A stretch of 64,000 bases of DNA from Tepidisphaeraceae bacterium (GTDB lineage Bacteria > Planctomycetota > Phycisphaerae > Tepidisphaerales > Tepidisphaeraceae): assembly GCA_035998445.1 (NCBI GenBank), contig DASYHQ010000008.1:186001-250000 (forward strand). The letters are read 5' to 3'. Of the stretch, positions 22,188 through 31,696 are shown piece by piece. The stretch's first letter is position 1. Each line of letters starts with the position of its first letter. Under the pieces are notes generated by a model. It did no database searches. It was not told the DNA's origin and saw only the letters and a program-made list of their open reading frames with translations. The translations under genes and the position numbers were made by a program.

Positions 22188-22463
22188 CTACGAGGTCGAC
22201 TCGTCGCCACCATCGCCGTCATCTAATCCCTCAGCCCGCGTCATCTTCAGCTCCCCATCCGCCCCCTTGCTCAGCAATTCGATCTGTTGCTCGGCCCGTT
22301 CCAACACGCCGCGGCAGTGTTGCAGGAGGAAGCGGCCGCGCTCGTACTTGATCAGGGAGTCTTCGAGGCCGATCTCGCCGGCCTCGATGTCGCTCACGAT
22401 CTGGTTCAGCTCGCGCTCGGCTTCTTCGTAGGTGCGGGGGACGGGTTGCTTCTTGGTGGCCAT
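22188..22463 (-). CDS. xseB: Exodeoxyribonuclease VII small subunit
   Basis: This 91-residue protein reads ...RTYEEAERELNQIVSDIEAGEIGLEDSLIKYERGRFLLQHCRGVLERAEQQIELL. It is the XseB signature (f.eal.eLe.iv..lE.g.l.LeeslalyerG..L...C...L..ae..v..l). The small subunit packs against XseA in exonuclease VII, which degrades single-stranded DNA from both ends. xseA is not adjacent. The C-terminal tail (GLDDGDGGDESTS) is acidic. No Shine-Dalgarno sequence precedes the ATG; instead a palindrome containing TATAAT ends 4 nt upstream. Confidence 0.95.
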   Translation of the reverse strand: MATKKQPVPRTYEEAERELNQIVSDIEAGEIGLEDSLIKYERGRFLLQHCRGVLERAEQQIELLSKGADGELKMTRAEGLDDGDGGDESTS

Positions 22464-22466
22464 CGG

Positions 22467-22484
22467 AAAGGATTATAATCCTTT
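22467..22484. promoter_or_regulatory. Perfect 18-bp palindrome containing TATAAT, upstream of xseB
   Basis: AAAGGATTATAATCCTTT is identical on both strands. It holds a TATAAT in each direction; the minus-strand one ends 8 nt before the xseB ATG. It lies in the 80-bp divergent gap shared with the hybrid histidine kinase. It could be an operator overlapping a bidirectional -10 element. Confidence 0.6.
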
Positions 22485-22544
22485 TCGAATTTCCGGGCGA
22501 CCGCCCAAGCATGGGGCGCGGGCGTTGGGTAAACTACTCGGGAC

Positions 22545-25463
22545 ATGCCAGCGGTGACCGACGCACGCAACCAGACCTCAGATGCCGCGCCCGCTACGGT
22601 GGACGCCGCGGGCGCCGCGCTGCCGTCGCGGCCAAGCGGGCGGTGGCGCACGTACGTGATCGCCGTCACCGCCGTCATCGCTGCCGCCTTCGTGCGGCAG
22701 GCGTTTACGCCGATCCTCGGGCAACGCGCCCCCTACTGGACCTTCCACATCGCGCTGGTCGTCTCGGCCTGGTTCGGTGGGTTGCTTCCGGGCCTGCTGG
22801 CGACGGCGCTGGGCGCGGTGGCAGCGGTGTACCTCTTCGTGAACCCCGCGCACGAACTGGGCGTGCAGACCGCGCAGGACGCGATCAGCCTCGGCATCTA
22901 CTGCTTCATCGGGGTCGTCGTCTCCTTGCTCACCGAGAGCCTGCACCGCGCCCAACTGCGGGCCGAACGCGCCTCGGTGCGCGCCCAGCAGCGCGACACC
23001 GCCGTGCGCGACATCATGGAACACACGACCGACGCGATCGCGGTCTTCGACCGCGACTGGCGGTTCGTCACCGCCAACGAGCGCGCGATGGTCATGCTGC
23101 GCCGCTCGGCCGAGGCGCTAGCGGCGGGCACGTTCTGGACGCTGTTCCCGCAGACGGTCGGGTCGGAGCTGCAACAGCGGCTGACGCGCGCGATGGAGAC
23201 GCAGGCGCCCGACCGGTTCGAGACCTACTTTGCCGGGCTCGACCTGTGGGCCGAGGTGCAGGTGTCGCCGGCGCCAGAGGGCCTGACGCTGTTCTTCAAC
23301 GACACCACCGCCGCCCATGCCACGGCGCGCCAGCGCGCCGTGATGGCGGCCATCAACGAGGCCGCGCGCTCACCCGGCAATGGCGAGGAAACCGCCTGGG
23401 CGATCGTGTCGGCGGTCGGTCGGTTGCTGGGCGTGGCCCGCTGCACGGTGGCGGACGTGGACGTGGAGAACGGCGTCGTCCACGTCTTTCGCGACTACCT
23501 CGACGGGGTCGACAGCATCGCCGGCATGCACCGCCTGGACGACTACGGCGCGTTCCTGGAGCGCGAGACGCGCCAGGGCCGCACCGTCGCGGTCAACGAC
23601 GTCTCGGCCGACCCGCGTATCGACGTCATGCAGCGCGCGGTCTACGCTAGGATGCAGATCGGCGCGTTCGTCGCGGTGCCGCTCATGCGCGACGGTCGCG
23701 CGGTCGGGCAGTTCAACGTCCACAGTGTCGCCCCCCGCGCCTGGCCACCGGAAGACGTGAACATGCTCGAACAGGCCGCAGCCCGCACGTGGTCAGCCGT
23801 CGAGGCGGCCCGCGCCGCGCAGTCGCTGCGGCGCAGCGAACAGCGCCTGCGCCTGGCGCTGGAGGCCGGCCAACTGGGCGTGTGGGACTGGGACCTGATC
23901 ACCAACCGCGTCAGCTGGTCCGACCGCATCTACGGGTTCCACGGCTTAGACAAGGACGAGGTCGGCATCCGGCTCGACCCCGACCTGCCCCTCATCCACC
24001 CCGACGACCGACCGCTGGTGCTGGCGGCCCGGCGGCACACGCTGGAGACCGGCGAGCCCTACCAGATCGAGTTCCGCGCCATTCAGCCCGACGGCAGCGC
24101 CCGCTGGCTCTTTACCAACGGGTCCCTGATCCGCAACGACGCGCTCCAGCCCGTGCGCATGCTCGGCGCCACGATCGACATCTCCGAGCGCAAGCGACAG
24201 GACGAGCAACGCGAGCAGCTGCTGGAATCGGAGCGCAACGCCCGCGCCGAGGCCGAGCGCGCCGGCCGCATGAAGGACGAGTTCCTCGCCACGCTCAGCC
24301 ACGAGCTGCGCACGCCGTTGAACGCCATTCTGGGTTGGTCACAGCTCATCCGCGCTGGCCGCATGCCGAACGACGAGTTGCAGCACGGCCTGGAGACCAT
24401 CGAGCGCAACGCGCGGGCGCAGGCACAGCTGATCGACGATTTGCTCGACATGTCGCGCATCATCAGTGGCAAGGTGCGGCTCGACGTGCAGCCGTTGGAC
24501 TTGGTCGACGTGGCCACCGCCGCCGTAGCTACCGTGCGCCCGACCGCCGAGGCGAAGGAGATCACGCTGGCGGCACAGATCGGCGAGCGGCACTGCCCGA
24601 TCAGTGGCGACGTGAACCGGTTGCAGCAGGTGTTGTGGAACCTGCTGAGCAACGCCATCAAGTTCACGCCGCGCGGCGGGCGCGTCACGCTGGCGGTGCG
24701 GTGCCCCGGTGGCGCGCAGACGGTGGAGATCGTCGTCACCGATACGGGTCAGGGCATCACGCCCGACTTCCTGCCGCACGTGTTCGACCGCTTCCGTCAG
24801 GCCGACGCCAGCACCACCCGCCGTCATGGAGGCTTGGGCATCGGGCTGGCGATCGTGAAACACTTGGTCGAAATGCACGGCGGCACGGTGACCGCGACCA
24901 GCGACGGGGCCGGTCATGGCGCGGTGTTCACGATATCGCTGCCACTGATCGCCGGCCTGCCCACGACGCTGCCGGCCGAGTCGCCGTCACGATCGATCGC
25001 GTTCGGTGAACCGGCCCACGAGCCCACGTTGGCGGGCGTGCGGGTGCTGGTGGTGGACGACGAGGCCGACGCGCGCGACCTGGCTAGCCACGTGTTGACC
25101 GGCCGCGGCGCCAGCGTCGCGGTCGCCAGCAGCGCCGCCGAGGCGCTGGACGGGCTGGTGAGCGGCTGGCCGTTCGACGTGCTCGTGAGCGACATTGGCC
25201 TGCCCGGCGAGGACGGCTACGCGCTGATCCGCCAGGTGCGTTCGCTCGACGGCGCGGTCGGTGGCAAGGTGCCGGCGATCGCGCTGACCGCCTACGCCCG
25301 GGCCGAGGATCGCACGCGGGCCATCCTGGCCGGTTACCAGGTTCACCTGACCAAGCCGATCGAACCGTCCGAACTTCTGGCCAACGTCGCCAGCCTCGCG
25401 GGTCGCACCGGGTCGGCAAGTCCGGCGGCACCGACGTCTCCCGCGACCGTCGGCACGGTGTAA
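22545..25463 (+). CDS. Membrane-bound hybrid sensor histidine kinase
   Basis: This 972-residue protein has the following order. A membrane domain comes first (about residues 35-125, three to four helices, DUF4118/KdpD-like: AFVRQAFTPILG...PYWTFHIALVVSAWFGGLLPGL). Then a PAS domain (about 148-250), a GAF domain (about 265-415), a PAS fold (about 430-550: AGQLGVWDWDLITNRVSWSDRIYGFHG), HisKA with SHELRTPLN (phospho-acceptor His586), and an HATPase with NLLSNAIKFTP, DTGQGI and GLGIGLAIVKHLVEMHGG. A C-terminal receiver domain has VVDDEADA, acceptor Asp883 and Lys in LTKPIE. The attached receiver implies a phosphorelay. No separate response regulator is nearby. TAAACT lies 9 nt before the ATG. Confidence 0.96.
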   Translation: MPAVTDARNQTSDAAPATVDAAGAALPSRPSGRWRTYVIAVTAVIAAAFVRQAFTPILGQRAPYWTFHIALVVSAWFGGLLPGLLATALGAVAAVYLFVNPAHELGVQTAQDAISLGIYCFIGVVVSLLTESLHRAQLRAERASVRAQQRDTAVRDIMEHTTDAIAVFDRDWRFVTANERAMVMLRRSAEALAAGTFWTLFPQTVGSELQQRLTRAMETQAPDRFETYFAGLDLWAEVQVSPAPEGLTLFFNDTTAAHATARQRAVMAAINEAARSPGNGEETAWAIVSAVGRLLGVARCTVADVDVENGVVHVFRDYLDGVDSIAGMHRLDDYGAFLERETRQGRTVAVNDVSADPRIDVMQRAVYARMQIGAFVAVPLMRDGRAVGQFNVHSVAPRAWPPEDVNMLEQAAARTWSAVEAARAAQSLRRSEQRLRLALEAGQLGVWDWDLITNRVSWSDRIYGFHGLDKDEVGIRLDPDLPLIHPDDRPLVLAARRHTLETGEPYQIEFRAIQPDGSARWLFTNGSLIRNDALQPVRMLGATIDISERKRQDEQREQLLESERNARAEAERAGRMKDEFLATLSHELRTPLNAILGWSQLIRAGRMPNDELQHGLETIERNARAQAQLIDDLLDMSRIISGKVRLDVQPLDLVDVATAAVATVRPTAEAKEITLAAQIGERHCPISGDVNRLQQVLWNLLSNAIKFTPRGGRVTLAVRCPGGAQTVEIVVTDTGQGITPDFLPHVFDRFRQADASTTRRHGGLGIGLAIVKHLVEMHGGTVTATSDGAGHGAVFTISLPLIAGLPTTLPAESPSRSIAFGEPAHEPTLAGVRVLVVDDEADARDLASHVLTGRGASVAVASSAAEALDGLVSGWPFDVLVSDIGLPGEDGYALIRQVRSLDGAVGGKVPAIALTAYARAEDRTRAILAGYQVHLTKPIEPSELLANVASLAGRTGSASPAAPTSPATVGTV

Positions 25464-25520
25464 TGCCATTGACCGGGTGCCCGCCCGCCACATAGCATCG
25501 GTTCTCAAGGAACGCATCAC

Positions 25521-25841
25521 ATGTGGTTTTTTGGCATTGTCATCGTCGTCGGCCTGCTGGCGCTCTTCTGGTTTGCGCGCAAGGCGTTCATCAGCTGGTA
25601 CGGCGAGGAACAGGGCGCCACGAGCGGGTTCTCGATGGGCGATCTGCGCGACATGCGCAAACGCGGGCAGATCAGCGAGGCCGAGTTCGAGCGCGCCAAG
25701 GCCATGGTGATCGATTCCGCCAAGCGCGCCGCGGCCGCCCCACCCCCCAAGGCGCCGTTGAAGGACTTCCAAGCCAAGGGCATCAACTTCACCGGCGGCT
25801 TCCCGATCGAGCCGCGCGACGACCGCCATCGACGCGAGTAA
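25521..25841 (+). CDS. Small single-pass membrane protein with SHOCT-like motif
   Basis: The 106-residue protein begins with a membrane helix, MWFFGIVIVVGLLALFWFARKAF. A short cytosolic region follows, with DLRDMRKRGQISEAEFERAKAMVI at about residues 37-60, matching the SHOCT pattern (l..L..lrd.G.ItdeEFe..K..lL). SHOCT segments are thought to mediate oligomerisation or nucleic-acid contacts; function here is unknown. The tail is proline-rich and then basic. The gene starts 58 bp after the histidine kinase in the same direction, so co-transcription is plausible. Confidence 0.82.
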   Translation: MWFFGIVIVVGLLALFWFARKAFISWYGEEQGATSGFSMGDLRDMRKRGQISEAEFERAKAMVIDSAKRAAAAPPPKAPLKDFQAKGINFTGGFPIEPRDDRHRRE

Positions 25842-26201
25842 CCCTGCAATCATGGCATTATCGGCCGCTGCTGCCGTTGGGCTCGGTTCGCTTCACGCCC
25901 GGTAACCACGGGCGTTTATAGGGACCTCCCCACGTCGATTTCGCGTTTTCATTTTGCGCATTGGCAATGCTAAGATGCGGTAACGAAACGGGGAACGAAC
26001 GCATCAAGTAGGACCCCCCAATCGTTCGATAGACAGACGAGAGAGGCATGGAAATGCCAAGGGCTCGGCGCCGCGGTCGCGCCGCCCTGCGAGCAAGTCG
26101 GGTGGCGCGGTCAACGCGGCCACCCGCGTGTTTCTCGGATAAGCTCACCCGGCACGCGCCAAAGCGCGAACGGGTGGATCACAGCAGGAAGGTGAGAGTC
26201 A
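25842..26201 (+). other. Gap upstream of clpX: possible promoter and long leader
   Basis: No gene is recognisable in this 360-bp stretch. TAAGAT at 25971-25976, in an AT-richer patch, is a possible -10 for clpX, the same hexamer as at the rRNA promoter; no convincing -35 is seen. That would leave a leader of about 225 nt containing a GC-rich hairpin-prone section (26060-26110). GGAAGGTG seven nt before the clpX ATG is a good ribosome binding site. Confidence 0.4.
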
Positions 26202-27611
<1,410 letters not shown>

Positions 27612-27639
27612 GCCGAACGTATTGCGACAGATAGAACCA

Positions 27640-27674
27640 GGGCCGGCGAATCGCTTCGATTCGCCGGCCCTTTT
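27640..27674 (+). terminator. Intrinsic terminator of clpX
   Basis: GGGCCGGCGAATCG (27640-27653) pairs perfectly with CGATTCGCCGGCCC (27657-27670) over a 3-nt loop, followed by TTTT. Confidence 0.9.
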
Positions 27675-27705
27675 CGTTTGCGCTGCCACGGAAGCCGTCC
27701 TCTTA

Positions 27706-27990
27706 TCCCCTCTCCCGGTACTCCGGGGGAGGGTTAGGGAGGGGGGCCGGGTGCCTTGCCTCATTATTAGAGCGGTTCAACTTCGGGTGTAGCGTATGGC
27801 CGCAACCCTGTCATCCCGAGCGGGAGCGGTAGCGACTCGAGGGATCGCCACGGTCGAGCGCCCTCCCTTACTTGAGATCCCTCAGGTCGCTACCGCTCCC
27901 TTCGGGATGACACGCTACACCTGAGGTAGAGCCGCTCTAGACCGGAAGCCCCCACCCCAGCCCTCCCCCGGAGTACCGGGAGAGGGGGTG
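27706..27990. repeat. Nested palindromic repeat island (E-B-E)
   Basis: A family B element (27810-27911, GTCATCCCGAGCGGGAGCGG and its mirror) sits inside a second inverted pair (27768 and 27939: TAGAGCGG...GTGTAGCGT and its near mirror). That in turn is flanked by two REP-like family E hairpins in opposite orientation (CTCTCCCGGTACTCCGGGGG at 27711 and its mirror at about 27964). The whole 285-bp gap folds back on itself. Confidence 0.9.
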
Positions 27991-28007
27991 AAGACAGTCC
28001 TCAGGCG

Positions 28008-28562
28008 TCACGTGTGTACCAACCCCGCTGGGTCGAACCCCTCCCCCGCCGGTAGTTCGCCCATCTCGATCGACGCAAATCCCACGTTCACCGCGAACGT
28101 GGGCAGGTTCAACGCCGCACACAGGTCGCCATGCCGGTTGGCGGCGTAGGCGTAGCCGTTGCCCTCGGTCCCGGGTTTGGACAGCAGCGTGGTCAGCCTG
28201 CGGATGGCCGTCGGCCGGCTGAACATGTCGGCGACACGTTCGGGGTCGCCCGGTGGCGCGGTGGCGCCGTCGGTCAGGTCCTCGTGCGGCTCAGAGACGT
28301 ACGCGTCGACCTGCTGCCCCTTGTCGAACAACACGTACAGCAACACCCGCGTCGCGTACGTCATCACCAGCAACACCGGACATTCGAAGTGCTGGGATAG
28401 CTCCGCGGCCAGTGGTTCCTGGCTGGCCAGGTCCTCGTGATACACGACCGTCGCGTTTCGATACGTCGGCGCGACGTACGCGACCGTGCCGAGCCGCTTC
28501 AGGTAGGCGACCACATCGGCCTGGCTTGGCCCGACGAGCGTGAGGTTGGCGTAAGAATGCAT
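28008..28562 (-). CDS. Conserved protein of unknown function
   Basis: This 184-residue cytosolic protein reads MHSYANLTLVGPSQADVVAYLKRLGTVAYVAPTYRNATVVYHEDLASQEPLAAELSQHFECPVLLVMTYATRVLLYVLFDKGQQVDAY. I recall similar uncharacterised proteins starting 'YANLTL.G...v...L', but know no function. The first half alternates strands and helices like a small alpha/beta domain; the second half has helices around PERVADMFSRP and GYAYAANRHGDLCAALNLP. The start at 28562 is preferred over an in-frame ATG 27 bp upstream because homology begins there and TAGGAT lies 7 nt before it. Divergent from the MscS gene. Confidence 0.8.
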   Translation of the reverse strand: MHSYANLTLVGPSQADVVAYLKRLGTVAYVAPTYRNATVVYHEDLASQEPLAAELSQHFECPVLLVMTYATRVLLYVLFDKGQQVDAYVSEPHEDLTDGATAPPGDPERVADMFSRPTAIRRLTTLLSKPGTEGNGYAYAANRHGDLCAALNLPTFAVNVGFASIEMGELPAGEGFDPAGLVHT

Positions 28563-28691
28563 GAACGTGATCCTACGCGCCCCCTTCACGTCCTGCGACC
28601 GCGTTTTCCGATGATATCCAATGTTGCGGCCGCGCGGTCGTCCGTGGCCGTTCCGGGGCTGTCAGGCCTTTGTCCGACAAAGAGGTTTGCG

Positions 28692-29828
28692 ATGCTGCGA
28701 TTCTCCTGGGCGATCGTCTTCTGCTGGGTTTTATGGACGGGGGTTGCGCAGGCGCAGCTGACGCCGGAGATGGTGCGCATCCAGACCGAGACGGTCGCGT
28801 CCGACCCACCTGCGACCCAGCCGACAGTCAACGTCATCGTCAACACCGAGGGCGCGCCGTCCACGCAGCCTGCCGAACCCGACAATCTGTTCGAGTCGCT
28901 GTCCGCCACGCGCATCGCGCAGATCGCTCAGGGCAAGCTGAAAATCACGCTGGATGACGTGAAGCAGCCGCAGTTCTGGCTGGAGACGATCCGCGACCTA
29001 GTCAAAGCGATCTTGATCTTCGTCCCGCGCGTGATCGCCTGCTTCATCTTCCTGTTCGTCTTCTACCTCATCTACCGCGGCATCCGCCGGCTGGCGACGC
29101 GGAAGATGAAGGACGACAACGTCGACACCAGCATTCGCGACATGATCGGCGGCCTGCTGAAGTGGACGATCATGGGCTTCGGCGTCGTGATCGCCTGCAA
29201 CCAGCTCGGCATCCCGATCGTCGCGATGCTGACCGGCGTGTCGATCATCGGCCTGGCCGTCGGCTTCGCCGCCCAGGAGACGCTGGCGAACTTTATCGCT
29301 GGCATCGTGATCTTCCTCGATAAACCCTTCAAGGTGGGCGACTGGATCGAGGTGGACGAGCAGGAAGGCTCCGTCACGCGCGTCACGTTCCGCAGCACGC
29401 GCTTCACGAATTTAGACGGCGACGTCGTCGTGCTGCCGAACACGGCCGTGCTGGCGCACCGCATTATCAATAAGTCGACCAACCCCGTCACCCGCGTGAA
29501 CGTGCCGATCGGCATCGCCTATGGCGAATCGATCGACCGCGCCCGCGAGGCGCTGCTTGCCACGCTGGACGGCGACCCGCGCGTTCAGCCCCGCCCCGCC
29601 GCCGAGGTCGTGGTACGCGCCTGCGCCGACAGCAGCATCAACCTGATGCTGCACTTCTGGATCCGCGAGGAACGTTACGAGGACGCGATGGTCTGGGAGT
29701 ACTTGGAAAAGTGCAAAAAAGCGTTAGACGCCGCGGGGATTTCCATCCCGTTCCCGCACATGCAACTGCTGCTGGAGAAGACGCCGGCGCTGGAAATGCT
29801 GTCCGGAGCGAACGCGAAGCGGGGCTAG
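28692..29828 (+). CDS. Small-conductance mechanosensitive channel (MscS family)
   Basis: This 378-residue channel has a cleavable signal peptide (MLRFSWAIVFCWVLWTGVAQAQ) and a periplasmic linker of about 85 residues. The membrane helices include DLVKAILIFVPRVIACFIFLFVFYLIYRGI and VSIIGLAVGFAAQETLANFIAGIVIFLDKPFKVGDWIEV, the TM3 pore helix and start of the beta domain of MscS. The cytosolic beta and C-terminal domains follow (VLPNTAVLAHRIINKS; PFPHMQLLL). It releases solutes during hypo-osmotic shock. The ATG at 28692 has AGAGG 6 nt upstream; the frame stays open well upstream but without similarity. Confidence 0.95.
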   Translation: MLRFSWAIVFCWVLWTGVAQAQLTPEMVRIQTETVASDPPATQPTVNVIVNTEGAPSTQPAEPDNLFESLSATRIAQIAQGKLKITLDDVKQPQFWLETIRDLVKAILIFVPRVIACFIFLFVFYLIYRGIRRLATRKMKDDNVDTSIRDMIGGLLKWTIMGFGVVIACNQLGIPIVAMLTGVSIIGLAVGFAAQETLANFIAGIVIFLDKPFKVGDWIEVDEQEGSVTRVTFRSTRFTNLDGDVVVLPNTAVLAHRIINKSTNPVTRVNVPIGIAYGESIDRAREALLATLDGDPRVQPRPAAEVVVRACADSSINLMLHFWIREERYEDAMVWEYLEKCKKALDAAGISIPFPHMQLLLEKTPALEMLSGANAKRG

Positions 29829-29850
29829 GGGCCAAGGCGAGTTCCCCCGA

Positions 29851-30316
29851 CTTCTGTAGGACAGGCATTCCTGCCTGTCTCTCTGCGGGATCGTTGCGCC
29901 TCGTTTAATTCAAAAGAGACGCGAAGGCGCGAAGGTACGAAGCCGTCGCAAAGGATATCCTGCAACCCGAAGCCGCGCCGGTGGTTTGGGTAAGGCAAAA
30001 CGCGAAATCGCGCACCATTCTGCACCATTTTGCACCATCGGCCGTCCCGTCCAATGAGCTGGCCGCCGCTATTCGGTTGTCAAAGAGCACGCTATCCATC
30101 TCTACGCCCGCGCTGCGCGATTCAGGCGTGATTGGCGCAACAACCACGGCCTTTCTTCGTGTCCGTCTTCGCGCCTTCGCGCCTTCGCGTCTCTTTTCTG
30201 CTGATGGAGGCGCGACGCAAAGAGAGACAGACAAGAATGCCTGTGCCACAGAAGACCGAATACGGGGGGAGATTAAGACGGGGGACAGACAGGCAGGAAT
30301 GCCTGTCCTACAGAAG
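29851..30316. repeat. 466-bp composite element with perfect 30-bp terminal inverted repeats
   Basis: The left end (29851-29880, CTTCTGTAGGACAGGCATTC...) and right end (30287-30316) are perfect inverted copies of a family C unit. Inside lies the second copy of the long repeat seen at 18255. It is itself bounded by GAGACGCGAAGGCGCGAAG (29916) and its mirror (30175-30193). No open frame in it looks like a protein. The right end stops 6 bp before the stop codon of the DegT-type gene. Confidence 0.9.
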
Positions 30317-30322
30317 AGCGCT

Positions 30323-31423
30323 CTATCCCACAATCTCCCGCAACGTCGTCGCGGCGTAGCGCACCTGCTCTTCCGGCAACTCCGGGTAGACCGGCAGCGC
30401 CAGCACCTCGGCGGTCGCGCGCTCGGTCTCCGGCAGGTCGCCTTCGGAATAGCCCAGATACTGAAAGCACTGCTGCATGTGCAGGCCCAGCGGGTAGTAA
30501 ATGCCTGAGCCGATGCCCTTGTCGGCCAGCTTCTTCTTCACCGCGTCGCGGTTGGGCACGCGCACGACGTACTGGTTGTAGATGCTCTCGTTCCCCTCAT
30601 CGATCGCCGGCGTGACCACTTTCGACCCGGCCAAAATCTCGTTGTAGATCGCGGCGTTGCGCCGGCGGGCGGCGTGCCAGCCGTCGAGGTACTTCAGCTT
30701 CACGTCCAGCACCGCCGCTTGAATCGCCGCCAGGCGGAACATGCCGCCGATCATCTCGTGGAAGTACGTGTGACCACTGCCGTGCACGCGCATCTTCCGG
30801 CAGGTGTCGGCGAAGGCGTCGTCGTTCGTGCAGATCGCCCCGGCGTCGCCGAACGCGCCGAGGTTCTTCGTCGGGTAAAAGCTGAGGCAACCCGCGTAAG
30901 CCTCAGAACAGGCGGCCTTGCCGTGCCGCTTGGCACCGATCGCCTGGGCGGCGTCCTCGATCGTCTTCAAGCCGTACTTGCACGCGATCTCGTTCACACG
31001 GTCGATCTTGGCCACCTGGCCGAACAGATCGACGGGCATGATCGCCTTCGTGTGCTTGTTGACCTTCTTATTGATCAGATCGGTATTGATGTTGAAGCTG
31101 CCGGGCTCGATGTCGACGAAGACCGGCTTAGCCCCCACCCGCGCGATGCTGCCGGCGGTCGCGAAGAACGTGAAGCTCGGGCAGATCACCTCATCGCCCG
31201 GGCCAACGCCCATCGCCATCAGGGCGCACAGCAGCGCGTCGGTGCCGCTGCTGACGCCAATGGCATGCTTCGTGCCGCAGTAGGCGGCCAAGTGCTTTTC
31301 GAACTTCTCGACGTGCGGCCCGAGGATCAGCGCCTGGGCGTCGCAGACTTCGTCGATGGCCGCGCGAATCTCCTCGCGCAACGGGCCGTACTGGGCGGTC
31401 AGGTCTAACAGCTTAACGTTCAT
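30323..31423 (-). CDS. DegT/DnrJ/EryC1/StrS-family sugar aminotransferase
   Basis: This 366-residue PLP enzyme transfers an amino group to a keto-sugar nucleotide, a step in surface polysaccharide or LPS sugar synthesis. Signatures are LGPHVEKFEKHLAAYCGTKHAIGVSSGTDALLCAL, GDEVICPSFTFFATAGSI, IEDAAQAIGAKRHGKAACS, and CLSFYPTKNLGAFGDAGAI with the PLP Lys at position 186. The closest functional group by pattern is the WbpE/VioA type (GDP- or UDP-sugar aminotransferases). It stands alone on this strand. The start at 31423 directly follows GCCCTAA-TCT-TTAGGGC, a palindrome that includes a -10-like TAATCT. Confidence 0.94.
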   Translation of the reverse strand: MNVKLLDLTAQYGPLREEIRAAIDEVCDAQALILGPHVEKFEKHLAAYCGTKHAIGVSSGTDALLCALMAMGVGPGDEVICPSFTFFATAGSIARVGAKPVFVDIEPGSFNINTDLINKKVNKHTKAIMPVDLFGQVAKIDRVNEIACKYGLKTIEDAAQAIGAKRHGKAACSEAYAGCLSFYPTKNLGAFGDAGAICTNDDAFADTCRKMRVHGSGHTYFHEMIGGMFRLAAIQAAVLDVKLKYLDGWHAARRRNAAIYNEILAGSKVVTPAIDEGNESIYNQYVVRVPNRDAVKKKLADKGIGSGIYYPLGLHMQQCFQYLGYSEGDLPETERATAEVLALPVYPELPEEQVRYAATTLREIVG

Positions 31424-31440
31424 GCCCTAAAGATTAGGGC
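31424..31440. promoter_or_regulatory. Palindrome abutting the DegT-type start codon
   Basis: GCCCTAA and TTAGGGC are perfect inverted 7-mers around TCT, immediately upstream of the ATG at 31423. TAATCT within it lies 7 nt before the ATG. It may be an operator on a leaderless promoter. Confidence 0.45.
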
Positions 31441-31696
31441 GCGGGGGAAGTGGGAGCAATGACCGGCGCGCAATCCCTCATCCCCGCTTCCTTCAGCTTA
31501 ATCGCTTCGGTAAGCACGTCCCCCGACATGCGCACCGCTTATGACGCGCGTAGGGTCCCATCCAAATCGCGTTATCCGTCAAAGACCGACGCGTCTGCCA
31601 AAGCGTTTGCACGACTGATTTTGAGTTCGATTCCGTCCGAAATCACATCAGGCGTGCTGTCGTTTGGCCGCCGGTTGGCAAGGACGGATTCGGAAC

